A stretch of DNA of 64,000 bases, taken from Rugalucina vietnamica. Lineage: Eukaryota > Mollusca > Bivalvia > Lucinida > Lucinidae. The position numbers and the translations under genes are program-made. The notes beneath the pieces are model-generated. The model searched no databases. It was not told where the DNA came from and saw only the letters and a list, made by a program, of their open reading frames with translations. Of this stretch, positions 1 to 11,283 are shown in pieces. The stretch covers positions 22,881,456 through 22,945,455 of the forward strand of contig OZ024879.1 in NCBI GenBank assembly GCA_964017185.1. The letters are read 5' to 3'. Positions within the stretch are counted from its first letter, which is position 1; each line of letters opens with the position of its first letter.

Positions 1-439
1 TATAAATCGTATACTAGTATTATGGCAAGCGGACACGAAAGTGAGACACAAGAAGTCAGTGGTAAAACTCGTCAAGCTACAGAATATGTTGAAAACCAAA
101 AGCTTTCGGTGCCAGGTGGCTTAGTTTAGGATTCTCTGTTTAAATTCGTGACACCATTTACAGTCACTGTCAAGACGAAAAAGTTTTTGTGCGTCAGAAA
201 CCCTGGACTGGTGGCTTGGTTGCTTGAAAAAAAAAACAACAACAAAAAAAAAAAACAGTCACTGCGATCCACGAAAACTCTGATTAGACTGGCAGTTGGC
301 CAGGCTGACCCGAGCCTTCGTTGACCGCGAATTCAAAAACTTCAGGTTTCTAGCGCACATGCTTAAAACATATAGAAGAAGAACATGCGAAAACAAATGA
401 AAGAAATGCATGGAAGGATGCAGTGAGAAGACCAATGTT
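1..439. other. No gene recognised
   Basis: AT-rich sequence with an A-rich patch near 225-257. The longest open frames are short, lack splice or family signals, and give no recognisable protein. Confidence 0.5.
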
Positions 440-609
440 TTGTTTGTTTTCACATTAAATTGTCAAGTCGAAGATTCAGCGTCCAGATTCTGAGACTGGA
501 CAGAATTAACTCTTGTGTATTATTTTTGTTTTCACATTAAATTGTCAAGTCGAATAATCAGCGTCCAGATTCTGAGACTGGACAGAATCAACTATTGTGC
601 TATATTTTA
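440..609. repeat. Two-copy tandem repeat, ~83 bp unit
   Basis: Two adjacent near-identical copies start at about 442 and 524. Each carries TCACATTAAATTGTCAAGTC and an internal palindrome, GTCCAGATTCTGAGACTGGAC less its last base. Copies differ at a few positions (gaagatt versus gaataat). Function unknown. Confidence 0.75.
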
Positions 610-1009
610 AGTGTGCTTGAGAAGACTTTGACCAGACTTTACAGCTGTCAAGGCTGGTCAGAATCTTCGCGATTTGCCGCGTCAAGTCATTGGTTTTCTC
701 ACCTACTAAGTTGTCAATGTCTTACCACGCCTATGGAAAAAATAATTTTTATTTGCACAAAGCATAAATTGTAGGAACTTGTTTGAACATCAAGACTAGC
801 GGCTCTAACAAGCACCCATAATTTACATAGTAAAAACGCAAAAATGTATGCATCCTTTTAAGCAGTCCATCTATATGCATTTTGAAAATGGGATGCAAGG
901 AAACAGTAATACAGCATCATGGGCGTGCTAGCACTAGAGAAACAACAGCACAAACATACAGTTTGAATTCGTGAATGGAAATATACTTGATTTAAATATA
1001 ATTTAAACA

Positions 1010-1168
1010 AAGGCGCCGACCAGCTTCGCGGTAAGCTGATCAGTGTCTTTGTTTCTCTACAGAAATTGTACAACTCCCTAGTTTTCTAAATCTAAAATTT
1101 ACAGCATCTAGCCATCCTTTGTGGCTATTTTGTCCGGTTTGTGTAGGATCTGGTCGGAAACCACAACG
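1010..1168. mobile_element. Fold-back MITE fragment (family A)
   Basis: Contains the family core (gaccagcttcgcggtaagctgatcagtg without its ends) followed by 'tctttgtttctctac' and the far-side marker 'gtgtaggatctggtcggaaacc'. The same pair of blocks recurs at more than ten places in the window in both orientations, up to 38 kb. No coding capacity; non-autonomous by inference. Confidence 0.6.
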
Positions 1169-1268
1169 TTCCTGTATTTTTATGAATCAATATCAAGAAT
1201 GTCCATCCACGAATTCACTTTTCTTGCAAGAAACACATTATTTAGTCCAACTTTATCACAGAAATAGT

Positions 1269-2150
1269 TCAACTGATTCCAAGCTTGTTGCAGGGCGCAG
1301 CGCACGGCGTCTCCTTGGTGACAGTGGCATAACTGGAATCATTTCTAAAGGTCGACGTGACTTCGTTAACTTGTACAGGGTTGATCGTCGCCGATCGTCG
1401 CCGCCTTCTCCTGATCAGGCACCGCACCGCCACAAATACACTGGTGGTTGTCAGTAGAAGCCCAACGGTGATTATAATTATCGTCCAGTTGATGGACCAA
1501 GCTGCAGTAACAACTGAAAATAGAAAAGAAAACGGTCATTATCATACCACATAATAAATTGCATATAAAAGTTATGCTAATCACCAATTAATGTTTCGTT
1601 TCAACTAACTTACTATCATTTAAAGGATGTGTATTGAAAATTTGATCGACCTTTTTGGCTGTGAGCGAACAAACATTTTCAAGGCGCCCTCTATATCCTC
1701 ACTTTCATGTGTCTGAATGCTATTTTTTCATTATTTATTTATTTCTAAATTTATTTTCTTACCAATGGTCCGAGCTGTGGTGGTGGTGGTCGTCGTCGTG
1801 CTTCCGTTTGTTGTTGTTGTTGTTGATGATGATGATGTTGTCGGTGCCGGCTCTTCTTCTTCACTGTTGTCATCTTGGGGGCCCGGAACTGGAATGGGGA
1901 AAGGTCATCCACCCTGTAATCAAACAGACATACATTAAATAATCGATGGACAAATTACATGGACTGTAGCGTTACCAGCATGAAAACTTTAATCGTTCAC
2001 TATGAATGTACATAAAGATTTGAGAAATTTTGTACGATGATTAATGCATGCAAACGATCGAGTGTGTGCGCATGTATTAAATGCTAAGTGGTATTGGTAC
2101 AGCTTGACGAATATTCTGTTTCGTGTAGGTACTTCGCCTCAAAAGACACC

Positions 2151-2199
<49 letters not shown>

Positions 2200-2408
2200 G
2201 TGTGATTATAAATAATGCAATTGCACATACCATGGTTGTTGTTGTAGCCGTCGTGGTCAAACACGTCTGCCCGTTTAGCCCTGTCCCGGCACGTTAGTAG
2301 TGTGGACATCAGAAGGGCCTCACCCACAACCTCAAACACCATCACCGATGGGCCGGTGAATAGCGTGTCAACCTGACTCTCTACCACCAGCGCCACTGGT
2401 CCGGTCAC
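1269..2408 (-). CDS. Single-pass membrane protein, C-terminal three exons
   Basis: Not visible as one long frame; rebuilt from splice sites. Exon 2408-2231 follows an AG acceptor and ends at G|GTATGT; it reads VTGPVALVVESQVDTLF... and ends in phase 1. Exon 1888-1763 follows ccccattccag, reads VPGPQDDNSEEEEPAPTT and then a Ser/Thr-rich, mucin-like stretch, and ends G|GTAAGA in phase 1. Exon 1513-1269 follows ttctattttcag and encodes WTIIIITVGLLLTTTSVFVA, then a short R-rich stop-transfer run (RRRRRR), a ~50-residue tail and TGA at 1271-1269. Phases match at both junctions (178, 126 and 245 nt). The topology is a type I protein with an O-glycosylation-prone stalk, one helix and a short cytoplasmic tail. 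The exons are richer in GC than their surroundings. N-terminal exons and signal peptide were not found, so the family is unknown. Confidence 0.7.
2153..2204. repeat. (GT)n microsatellite
   Basis: About 50 bp of almost uninterrupted TG dinucleotide, in the intron between the first two recovered exons of the minus-strand membrane-protein gene. Confidence 0.95.
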
Positions 2409-2564
2409 CTGCATCGTACACATGCAAAAAATAGGATTCATTACTAATTAACTAATTTAATTCCAAAACTGATTCGAATGCAAAAACGGAGCAGCATAGC
2501 ATAGCTACACATACCTAGGACAACTAGGAGTCACGCCGGTAAATTGAAACTAACTGGTGGGGTA

Positions 2565-3286
2565 CAGGGGTATACTTATTTTTCTTCATTTTGCTCTAAA
2601 ACTTATAGATTATTGTTACTCGGAAAAAAAATCATGTAGCTAAGTTATTTGTTAATACATAACCGACTCTAAATAAAGTTACTTGTATCTTGCATTCTTT
2701 AGAACCGCCTTATCTAGACCGCTTCGCTGTACCTACAACCTATTTTTTTTAAACAAAATTGTTTGCTTTTGTATGTTTTGTCACCTAACGTCTCAGTCAA
2801 CAGCTGTAGTCATGTCGGGACAGCTTGAGAAAAAATGATGAAAAGTGTCGAGAAATTGAAGTGAAAGTAAAATATTACTGTCCGGATACCACCTTTCAGA
2901 AACGACCGTCTTCAAAAATATTGTGTGAGGCATAGTTGGACAAATCAAATTCCTTTACATGTATATCATTTGGTTCTTCGGGCGTAAATTATGTCTTTTA
3001 TACTATTTTAGTTGTCAGTGTGGCGCATTTTAAGCTAAAATTAATTTTAAAAAGGCAGTTTCACGTAGATGGCGCTTCGATAGTAACCAACGACATATAC
3101 ATTTTGAAACATATAGAATATAATAATTGAAGAAGTGATGAAGTTAGGGTTGTACGGCAACAAATTTCTGTTGTAACTTACATTATGAGACCACACCATG
3201 TAGTATACAGAATTAAGTACCCACCATCTATGTTTTCGAGCAAAAATAAGAAAAATAGGTATACCCCTGTAAATACCAGTTTTACT
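2565..3286. repeat. Element with inverted ends of the GGGTATAC/TACTCGTTAGAACC family
   Basis: The left arm (cagggGTATACTTATTTTTC ... TTTTGCTCTAAAAC ... ATTGTTACTCG) is repeated in inverse complement near 3218-3284 (agtacccaccatctatg ... gagcaaaaataagaaaaata ... gtatacccctg). Arms are ~60 bp and imperfect; the ~600 bp interior has no recognisable protein. Related blocks occur near 12.47, 13.2, 13.6, 21.8, 58.6 and 61.8 kb. Confidence 0.55.
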
Positions 3287-3411
3287 AGATACAAGCTGGG
3301 GTTAAGTAGGGTATACATTTTACGTACATGCTATCCTGATTAAAAAAAGGAAAATTGGGCTCGAAAATTAATTAACACATTGTCCACTAAGGCTTACAAA
3401 TTGTTACAAGA

Positions 3412-3575
3412 AATCTCCGTGGCGCAGTGGTTATGTCACTCGCCTTGTAAGCCAGGGGTCGCAAGTTCGATCCCGGGCTTCTCCAGTCTTTCAGAAGGGA
3501 CTATAAACCGAGGTCCCGTCTCCAAATGACCTTAGCTGTTGGTAGGACGTTAAAACTCCAAATCAATCAATCAAA
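3412..3575 (+). mobile_element. tRNA-derived SINE (Thr-like head)
   Basis: The head at 3412-3485 has an A-box-like 'GTGGCGCAGTGGTTATG' and a B-box-like 'GGTCGCAAGTTCGATCCC', with a TGT anticodon position in CTTGTAA. The acceptor stem is poorly paired, so this is a retroposed head and not a working tRNA. A body with 'ggacgttaaa' follows, then an 'aatcaatcaatca' tail, as in molluscan tRNA-SINEs. Confidence 0.7.
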
Positions 3576-3620
3576 TTGTTACGATACGTACAGCAAAATA
3601 ATTCCCCGACAGATACCCTT

Positions 3621-3657
<37 letters not shown>

Positions 3658-3702
3658 TAATGATGATGATGATGATAATAATAATAATAATAATTATAAT
3701 TA
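3621..3702. repeat. (AAT)n/(GAT)n microsatellite
   Basis: A trinucleotide tract of AAT units with an internal GAT run, immediately upstream of the LINE remnant. It may be the 5' junction debris of that insertion. Confidence 0.9.
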
Positions 3703-4640
3703 CCAAGATTAGTCCAGTGTTGTTGTACGGTGCCGAAATTTGGGGCGTAGAGAAACAAATAGTTATCGAGCGTGTCCACTATTATGCCTGCAAAAGATAT
3801 ATGTGCGTACAGACAAACTCATGTAATGACGCTGTTCTTGGTGATTGTGGTCGGTTTCCGTTGTATATAGAAGGGGTTAAAAGGAGTATTTCATACTGGT
3901 TGAAACTATTGAAAATGAGAGAAACTAAATATGCTAGACAATGTTATAATATGTTATTTCACTTCGACCAGTGAGGATATACAAACTGGGCAACTTCTAT
4001 ACGTAAATTGCTTTATAACAATGGGTTTCGCTATATATGGGAATTACAAGAGGTCAATAACGAAAAACGTTTTTTGTATGCTCTCCAGCAAACGATAAAA
4101 GATCAGTTTCTACAAACTTGGTATACAGAAGTTTTTTCAAACTCAAAGTTAAACTGGTATTCAGAATTTAAAACTGAATTCACTCATGAACCTTATTTGA
4201 ACGTGGTGAAAGTTAGAAAATATAGACGTGCTCTTGCAAGTTTCAGAATCTCTAGTCATAGACTGCAAGTAGAAAAGGGAAGGCATCAAAAAATAGCAAG
4301 AAACGAACGTAAATGTGCGGTGTGTCAATCTGAAGTAGAAGATGAATACCATCTTCTCATGGTATGCCCTCTTTATAACGACAATCGACTTACATATATT
4401 CCCAGAGACTATACAAATAATCGAAACACATATAATTCCATTAGTCTAATGAAAACACAAGACGAAGAACTTTTACGAAATGTTGCAGCATTCCTGTATT
4501 ATGCTTTTCAGCGCAGAGACAATTTGACTTAGTGCAAAATGATTATGTGTGTAATTGTCTATACATATTTGCTTGATATGGGCTGGTGGCCTGAATCAAT
4601 AAATAAATAACTTGTGATTAATAACAATAATAATAATAAT
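3703..4640 (+). pseudogene. LINE (non-LTR retrotransposon) ORF2 3' end, 5'-truncated
   Basis: Reads ISPVLLYGAEIWGVEKQ..., the stretch that follows the RT core in Jockey/CR1-like elements. One in-frame TGA at 3972-3974 interrupts it; the same frame continues as GYTNWATSIRKLLYNNGF... to a stop at 4530-4532. Near the end lies a CxxC...HxxxxC knuckle (CAVCQSEVEDEYHLLMVCP), the usual C-terminal zinc motif of these ORFs. A short 3' UTR ends in 'aataaataaataac' and A/T-rich repeats. Endonuclease and RT catalytic domains are missing, consistent with 5' truncation on insertion. It cannot be autonomous. Confidence 0.8.
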
Positions 4641-5403
4641 ACAACAACGACAACAGTAGAATCCCATACAAAGAATATCCTTCACGTATGTTCTTATGAT
4701 TCTTATAGTACAGTCAAAACAGTGAGCAAAGCTATCGAATCGGTGGAATTCACAAGTTTTTACCCGTCGATTTTAAAGCGTACAGGTATATATCGACCGC
4801 CATTAATTCTTGAGAACAATAAAGGCGATTATATCGGTGGTTGATCAAAATAAAAAAAATAGCGTGTTTGGCCCGACCCTCCAAAAAACATTGTGTAGCG
4901 TTCCGGTGTGTTACACTAATTCCAAATCAAGGATTGAATAAAATAAAAACCAAGATAGCCATTCTATTGCTAGCTCTCGAACTATTTGGTGACAAAGATT
5001 CCGAAAGACGCAATGTGAAATCTTCAGTAGACGATTTTCTGCCATTTGTAGCTATCCAGCTCTTGTCACTACCCTGTAATAGTTACTTTTCGACATTCTT
5101 CCTTCTTAAATCATGGAAGTATTCGATTTCCAAAAACATTCGCTTATCCGCACTGAATTGACATTGTTACTGAAATAGTTTACTGGTGATATAGGCAAAC
5201 ACGACAAGACTGACATGACTGAACCTCAGCTCAGGAGTCATAATACGTAGCAATTCACAGATTAAATTGTGCATACGTTGTAGCACAGCTCTAGATGTTT
5301 TATCCCAAACATGTTCATTTAAACAAATCCTTAATATTTAATTCTCTTTTCTATTTTTTCAGGACCAGGTACCCTAAAACAAGAATTACCTCCTACGTAA
5401 AAA
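4641..5403. other. No gene recognised
   Basis: AT-rich. An open stretch at 4841-5161 gives a protein with no family features. A pyrimidine tract ending TTTTTTCAG lies at 5352-5361 just before the HARBI1-like frame and could be a splice acceptor, but the following bases hold an in-frame TAA at 5398. Confidence 0.4.
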
Positions 5404-6246
5404 ATGTCTCCAGATATGTATTCAGACGACTTCAAACGTTTCTTTAGGGTGAGAAGGAACACGTTTGAACACTTCTGTAATGTACTACATGGTACAGGTG
5501 AATTTCATGTTCAAGAAGGAGGCAGACCTGCAATTGATTTAGAGAAACAGGCATTGGTCTTTCTGTGGTATTTGGGATCACTTGATACTATGATACAAAT
5601 TGCAGACAGATTTGGGATTACAGAATTCTCTGTCATTGAAATAAGAAGGAGAATGACACGGGCATTGTGTAAAATAAAGACTGCGTATATTCGTTGGCCA
5701 ACAGGACACATGAGACAAGAAAATATTGTTAACTTTAAGTTTCCAAATACAATTGGTGCACTGGACGGTACACATATCAGAATACAAGCCCCAAGGGATA
5801 ACTCTGCAGCATATTATAACAGAAAGGGATTTCACTCAATTGTTCTGCAAGCTGTTTGCCAGTATGATATGCAATTCCCAGATTGCTATCTTGGTTGGCC
5901 TGGTAGTGTACATGATGCTAGAGTTTTGAGAAACTTGTGGGAAAAAAGACTTCACTGGTGTGGCAATGCTCATGTTATCGCATGCTTACCCGAAGGTAGC
6001 TGATGAACGCACATTTGGACTCTTCAAAGGGCGATTTAGACGCATGCAGTTTTTAAATTTGAATGATCGTTTAGAAGAAGTGGATCTAACAATATCAACA
6101 ATATCTGCATCATAAGAGCCGACCTTACGGAGGACTTTGTAGAAGAAGAGATGAATGGACCTGCTTTGGCTGGCATGAGAATCATTTAAAACAATGCAGA
6201 AGATGCTCTTAGACATGCAATAGCTCGAGCACTTCCATTGCAGTAA
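5404..6246 (+). pseudogene. HARBI1/PIF-Harbinger transposase-derived nuclease, broken
   Basis: The first part (5404-6003, 199 residues) has the DDE_Tnp_4 layout: N-terminal segment, a helix-turn-helix-like GITEFSVIEIRRRMTRAL around residue 71, first catalytic Asp in TIGALDGTHI (residue 121), second in GWPGSVHDARV (residue 171). It then stops. The next block of the family continues in another frame as VADERTFGLFKGRFRRM (from 5996), which carries the third acidic residue, and ends near HAIARALPLQ with TAA at 6246. Compared with the family, ~60-70 residues between the second Asp and the ERTFG block are missing, and two more stops follow (near 6113 and 6187). Inference: a dead copy with an internal deletion and a frameshift. 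A domesticated HARBI1 would be expected to keep the frame. Confidence 0.85.
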
Positions 6247-6869
6247 CTTGAATGAAATATGGCCAAACAATGACAACATTACAGTTTAGTCCTTCTGCAT
6301 TATAAAATGCATTTACGTTAAATTTACCATCAGAACAAATAGTATAGAGCCTTCTCAGATGGCTTTTGCAGATATACTTCAACATAACCAGATCATAAAT
6401 GGACCTGTGACTCAGAGTACCAGTGAACCTGTCAGTGCTCACCTGATGTCTGACACAAACCAATTTTGCAAAATTTGACACATCTATGATCATTTTAAAT
6501 AAACTGGAAAAAGAAAGAATCCCCGTTAATATAAGTTTTGCACAGCAAGAGGGACAGATCACAGGACATTTGATCTGGGTCGCAAGGTTATTAATCTTTT
6601 TTTTTAATCTCAGCTCAGCTGAGAATGAAACTTATCTTACTCATAAATGTTACAAATGTAAGCAAGTTTTGGCTTTTTTTAACAAATTTATGAGCATGAT
6701 AATTGACTGTATTAAGGAATAGAAGCTTTTCTAAGTTTTCAATTGATGTTGACTATTTCAGTTCTTAGAGCAATTAAAGGTCATGCCCAGCTGAGTTAAG
6801 CATGAAAAAAGTTATACAACCTCGGGACTAAAGGATCTGGATATTTTATATGGTTTGATGGTTTGTTAT

Positions 6870-7065
6870 ATTCACGAATATGGGCTTGACAGCCGCTCGT
6901 CGGGGTTTACAAGTGTACCAAGTTTCATTGAAAAATCTTAAACGGTTTTCAAGTTATAGAGCAGACACCATTTGTGACGGACAGACAGACGGACGGACGG
7001 ACGGACAGACAGACGCACGGGGAAAAACAATACGTCTCCCGACCCTGAAGGGGGGAGACGTAATT
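6870..7065. repeat. Dispersed repeat with (ACGG/ACAG) tract
   Basis: Contains 'ccaagtttcattgaaaaat', a simple tract of ACGG/ACAG units at 6979-7015, and a short stem pairing GTCTCCC with GGGGAGAC at 7036-7062. Similar 'gtccgtccgt' tracts occur in other repeats of the window. Confidence 0.5.
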
Positions 7066-7112
7066 GATTGATGTTTAACGACGCGTCAACCCTAATGGGT
7101 CATTAGCGTCTT
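7066..7112 (-). repeat. LINE 3'-tail fragment (inverted)
   Basis: The reverse complement contains GACGCTAATGACCCAT and GGGTTGACGCGTCGTTAAA, matching the 3' tail of the LINE at 48606-49125. Only the tail is present. Confidence 0.6.
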
Positions 7113-7115
7113 TGA

Positions 7116-7550
7116 AATATCAAGTTTGAAAAATAAAACAAATCCTCCCCCACCCCTGAAAAATAATCAGTCATTCGATATACACCCCATAGATAAAGCA
7201 AACACTTTAAACAAGCATTTTGCAAATATATCCAAAATAGAAAACCCACCCCCATTACCAGAAGAAATACGGCCTAACTTTTCCCTGGACAATATTACTA
7301 TTACTGAACAGGATTACAACAGTCATGTAACACCATATACATTAAGAAACCATAATTTACGATACCCTGTACCCCGAACATCATCTTTCAAAGAATCATT
7401 TTTTCCTTCTACTATTGATTTATGGAATACACTTGATCAAAATCTAGCAAATTGTACGTCACAATTTTCATTCAAACAAGAACTTAAAGTTTAGTTATGT
7501 AATAAAGTTTATCAACCAAACTAATAGGCTCTAAAATATGCAATAAAATT
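7116..7550 (+). pseudogene. LINE ORF2 with the RT domain deleted
   Basis: The open frame 7126-7494 joins two parts that are normally far apart in a Jockey-like ORF2. The first half (DKANTLNKHFANIS ... LPEEIRPNFSLDNITITEQD) is the linker between endonuclease and RT. The second half (HVTPYTLRNHNLRYPVPRT ... FFPSTIDLWNTL) is the C-terminal end after the RT. The whole RT lies between these in an intact element and is absent here, yet the fused frame stays open to its natural stop. Probably a deletion or template jump. No catalytic function. Confidence 0.7.
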
Positions 7551-8681
7551 TACCAAAAGCACAACTGACATCAAATGGAAAAATATAAATTAAAATAATG
7601 AGAAGAATCAAATAAAAAATTGAATGTAAAGCTGAATCTTTACCCTGGCTGATCAATGGTAGCGCAGGTCTATGGTCTGATACAAAATGGTTAAATCTGA
7701 TTTACATATCAATAAAATATAACACTTTATAGTTGCAAACCAATGTAGAAATAAACATTACCATCCTTCTGGCCTTTTTGTACATCCTGATGGACCTGGG
7801 TACTGACTATACTATTATTTACCTACCCCTGATAGAAAAGGCATAACCTTATTATGTACTATTCATCGTTAAATTAGCTGTATAAAGTACTGTACAATAA
7901 AAACCAAATAAAGTACCTACCCATTTCAGATTCACAGTATTCCAGTGAAAACCCCACAAACAGGCAGCCACATGAGACACACAATTTATGAATTCAGTAA
8001 ATATCTGAAAAAGAGAGTTTAACAAAAGATTAAATTTTATCAAATATAAAGAATTGACGGTTTATTACTTCAATAGGCCTATTAATCATTAAGACAAAGG
8101 ATGTATAAAACTATAAATGTACCGCTGTCTCAAGTTTTCTCCTGACACAACCATGCACACATACAGTGACACACATTGTCATTGCCGCATAATAAAATCA
8201 ATACACGTTATCGCTGATAGTAAATTACATAACAAAGTGATGTCTAGACATTTACTGTTGACTAAAACCACTCAAAGACATACTTACCGTAACCAGTTAA
8301 CTGTTAACACTGTAAATTCCTCAGTATTTGGGTCAGTTTTTTTTCATTTCCAAAGGTCAATTTTTAAGTAAACGCTTCTCATGACATCCGGTCCAGAAAA
8401 AGATTATGACGTCAATTTTGGCGAGTTCGATTAACAAACCGAGTCACATAACTACCACTGTACTAAATACCTTTTGTGAAGACATGGTATTGTTGGCCTC
8501 ATTTCTCTCTCTTTTTTTTCTATCACTTTGTCTAGCGCCTACGGAGTGGATGGGAGATGTCTTGGGGGCCCCCAGTAGCGGTGCACGGTATTTTTTACAG
8601 GCAGTCATATTGATTTTTTTCTTCTTTTTCAATATTACCCTATTGTATTCATGTAACTAAATCATGTATATCTATATAAAC
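7551..8681. other. No gene recognised
   Basis: AT-rich sequence without a convincing exon or repeat boundary. Short open frames near 8117 and 8406 look random. Confidence 0.4.
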
Positions 8682-8921
8682 GGGCCGCCGCATGAGATGG
8701 GCAACATGCATAGGCGAAAACAGGGACGCGGATCAGCTGTACAGAGACTGCACAGCTGATCAGCGTCTTTGTTTCCACTACACAGATAGTATGACACTCT
8801 TCTTGTTTAAAATTGGAATTTTCCAGCTATTAAGAAAGCCTGCTTCTTTGACTGTACAGGCTGGTTTGTGTCGGACCTGATCAGAAACTCTCATTGATGT
8901 CTTTCTCATGCGAAGGCTAAT
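8682..8921. mobile_element. Fold-back MITE (family A)
   Basis: Starts 'gccgccgcatgagatgggc', has the palindromic core 'gatcagctgtacagagactgcacagctgatcag' (in parts) and 'cgtctttgtttccactac', and ends 'ctttctcatgcgaaggct'. ~240 bp. Confidence 0.65.
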
Positions 8922-9419
8922 ATGCTTTCATATTTTCCACTTGTATATTGATGTTTCATTGCAAAGCGTACATTATACGGAGAAGGCAATTATAGGCATG
9001 CCTACGCCTAATCCGAGTCACATATATATTCCCCAATGTTATCATGTAAACACTTGTAACTATGTATGTAAATATGTTGACTAAAATTTCGGAATAAATA
9101 AATAAATAAATTAGCGTCTTTGTAGTAAATTGGCAGATGGACTGAATTTTTATGAAGTGAAAAAGACATTGACTCCAGGGTTTGCCCTGCACTGGGGTTA
9201 TATACATGCATATTACCATTCTAGTCAAAAAATTTCATTTGTTTATATCTCAGGTCTCAGGTGAGCGTTTACAGGACCATTGTTCCTCTGGTTATATATG
9301 TAATTGGCTCCGAGGTAAGTCAAGAAATGAACATGTGCTTGAATACACTATCTCGGTCATCTTTCAATAAAAAAACATAATATTGAGCCACCTATGATGA
9401 GAAAATAAAATCGTTGTTG

Positions 9420-9560
9420 TCCACCAGGTCCATTGAAGATGGCTGGAGGCTGGAAATTTTGTGTTTAGAAAGTAGAGGGAAGGCGAAAACAAAGAACGCT
9501 GATCACCATGTCGGTTTGATTGCAATCTGCCTGCTGGTCACCGAGATGTACATATTTTAA
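9420..9560. mobile_element. Fold-back MITE fragment (family A)
   Basis: Partial copy with 'gatggctggaggctggaaatttt', 'agaaagtagaggg' and 'gcgaaaacaaag'. The palindromic core is diverged. Confidence 0.45.
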
Positions 9561-9699
9561 AGTGTAAACGGACGGGCGCCTGCTTGAATCTCATCCTTTA
9601 AGCTCACCTTGTGAGCCTTTGGCTCAAGTCAGCTATAAATCAATGAGCCCGTAAGGCGGTAGGAAGTGTCTGTGAAATCCATTCAATCGAGCATTCGCG

Positions 9700-9903
9700 C
9701 GAGAAAACCAACATTTACAATTTGGGTTTCCGACCAGGTCTGACACAAACTGGACTATGCAGCCACAGATGGCTAGAGACTTGAAATTTTTGATTTAGAT
9801 AGAAGAGGAATTGAACAATCCACGTTGCGAAAGCAAAGGCGCTGATCTACTGCGCCGCTGATCTGCGGCTTTGTTTTCATGGTTTTATCACGCGAAGGCT
9901 CAA
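9700..9903. mobile_element. Fold-back MITE (family A)
   Basis: Left end 'gcgagaaaaccaacattt', then 'gtttccgaccaggtctgac', 'aaagcaaaggcgctgatc', and right end 'ttatcacgcgaaggctca'. About 200 bp, both ends recognisable. Confidence 0.65.
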
Positions 9904-9987
9904 TTCTTAAATCATAACACACTATAAAAGCGATGAGTGGGTCCTGCAAAGTTAATAGTAAATTCTTTACTGGCCATTAAAAGGTGG

Positions 9988-10142
9988 TATAGTTACCGGA
10001 GGATCCTAGTAGACTTTTGTCACAGATTTACCGTTATAAAAATGAATGACACGCCTGTTCCTATTGGTCAAATGCAATCATGTCATTCATATTTATAATG
10101 GTAAATCTGACGAAAGTCTACTAGGATAGTCCGGGAACTATA
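9988..10142. mobile_element. 155-bp palindromic MITE
   Basis: The left arm TATAGTTACCGGAGGATCC continues into TAGTAGACTTTTGTCA and a block ending AATGAATGACA. The right arm is its imperfect reverse complement, ending ACTAGGATAGTCCGGGAACTATA less three bases. Almost the whole unit folds on itself. No coding capacity; no other copy seen here. Confidence 0.75.
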
Positions 10143-10702
10143 TCAACATATCATGCTATGGTTTGAACTGGAATTAATGAAGTTATGAAGTTCTAACAGA
10201 CTTACTTTTTTCCAATTACGTTCAGTGTTTTCATTAATATTTATGAATATGAAAGTTCACTATAATTTGCATTATAACACCAATTAATGCATGGCAGGTG
10301 TATAAGCTCTAAATTGATACCAACTTCAGTGGTCTACAACAAGTAAAAGCTGAGATATGGTCAATTTTTCCCATCAGCTGATATATCAATATTGAAATTG
10401 CTTTGAATGGGTCATGACCTTTGACCCAAGGCCATTCCTATAATAAAGGTCATACACATATTTTATTATTATTTTCATGAAGAGCAATAACTATGCTATA
10501 TTTCACATCATCGTCACTCAGTTTGGTTGGGGGCCATTTTTTACCCCTAATGCACGTCCCCCTTTCAAGTTTCTAGCCACCTTCTGTCGCTGCACAGCCC
10601 AGTTTGTGTTAGACATGGTCGGGAATCCTTATTATTGATTTTGTCACACGAAAGCTCAATTGGCCAAACGACAGTCACACGAGAGGCTCACGAAACCATT
10701 AG
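10143..10702. other. No gene recognised
   Basis: AT-rich sequence. 10600-10660 carries a diverged trace of the family A MITE ('cagcccagtttgtgttagacatggtcggga'). Confidence 0.4.
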
Positions 10703-10908
10703 TTTCAACAATTCAAAAAGTCCTGATAACTAAATGAGCCTGGCACAAGGGTTGGAGTTGGTATCTGTCCTATGCTGTTGTCCAACATCTCATCGGCGTA
10801 ATGAGGCAAATCACCGAAGTCATTATGGCCTGCATTCTGCATTTAAGCGTCATGGTCGTAATCAGCATCATGCTCGACGGCCTGGAACTTGATGTCCTTT
10901 AGAGACAT
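10703..10908 (-). pseudogene. Possible C-terminal acidic segment of the BEN-like gene
   Basis: From 10908 one minus-strand frame reads MSLKDIKFQAVEHDADYDHD, a TAA, then MQNAGHNDFGDLPHYADEML and DNSIGQIPTPTLVPGSFSYQ in the same frame. The composition is acidic and coding-like, next to the preceding BEN-like segment but one base out of its frame. Either a separate exon or a frameshifted tail. Low certainty. Confidence 0.3.
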
Positions 10909-10909
10909 T

Positions 10910-11119
10910 CTAACGCCGGAGTGTCTTATTGATTTTTAGCACACAACTTGACCGCGAAGACCCAACTCTAGTTTCCGGGTAATACATATTCACGTAAGTT
11001 TTTAACACTTTCTTCCGCTCACTGTCCGGCGCCTCTTTATTTCGGTACCCCTCCCAGTTGTAGTTGAGTCGGGCTCTTAGTGGGCCAAATAGTTCTGGGA
11101 ATACGTTTGGTAGAAGCAA
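10910..11119 (-). CDS. BEN-domain-like segment (exon or remnant)
   Basis: Reads LLPNVFPELFGPLRARLNYN, then W, KEAPDSERKKVLKTYVNMYY, PETRV..., SCVLKINKTLRR and a stop. The order fits the C-terminal half of BEN domains as I know them: LFG, a small residue, a basic stretch with L/PDxxR, a Y/F-P motif, then a final I-N-x-x-LR. BEN domains bind DNA or chromatin and occur with coiled coils, as here (11284-11680). No alignment was run, so the call is tentative. Upstream frames toward 11280 are broken by stops, so either introns are missed or the gene is decayed. Confidence 0.4.
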   Translation of the reverse strand: MLLPNVFPELFGPLRARLNYNWEGYRNKEAPDSERKKVLKTYVNMYYPETRVGSSRSSCVLKINKTLRR

Positions 11120-11283
11120 CGCCGCAAAGTGTCCACAGCCGTGCGACTGTGTGTAAACCCCTCAATGTCTCTGTGCTTAGTCTGTACTGTGGGGCAATCT
11201 CGTCTACTGTTGCGTAGCCGTCGGTGATGCAGGAACTGGCTGACTGCCGCTGTTGCTGATGGTCGGCTCCTGTTGCGCCATCA

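Noticed and set aside
3412..3486. tRNA-Thr gene
   Set aside because: Acceptor stem does not pair properly and a SINE body and tail follow.
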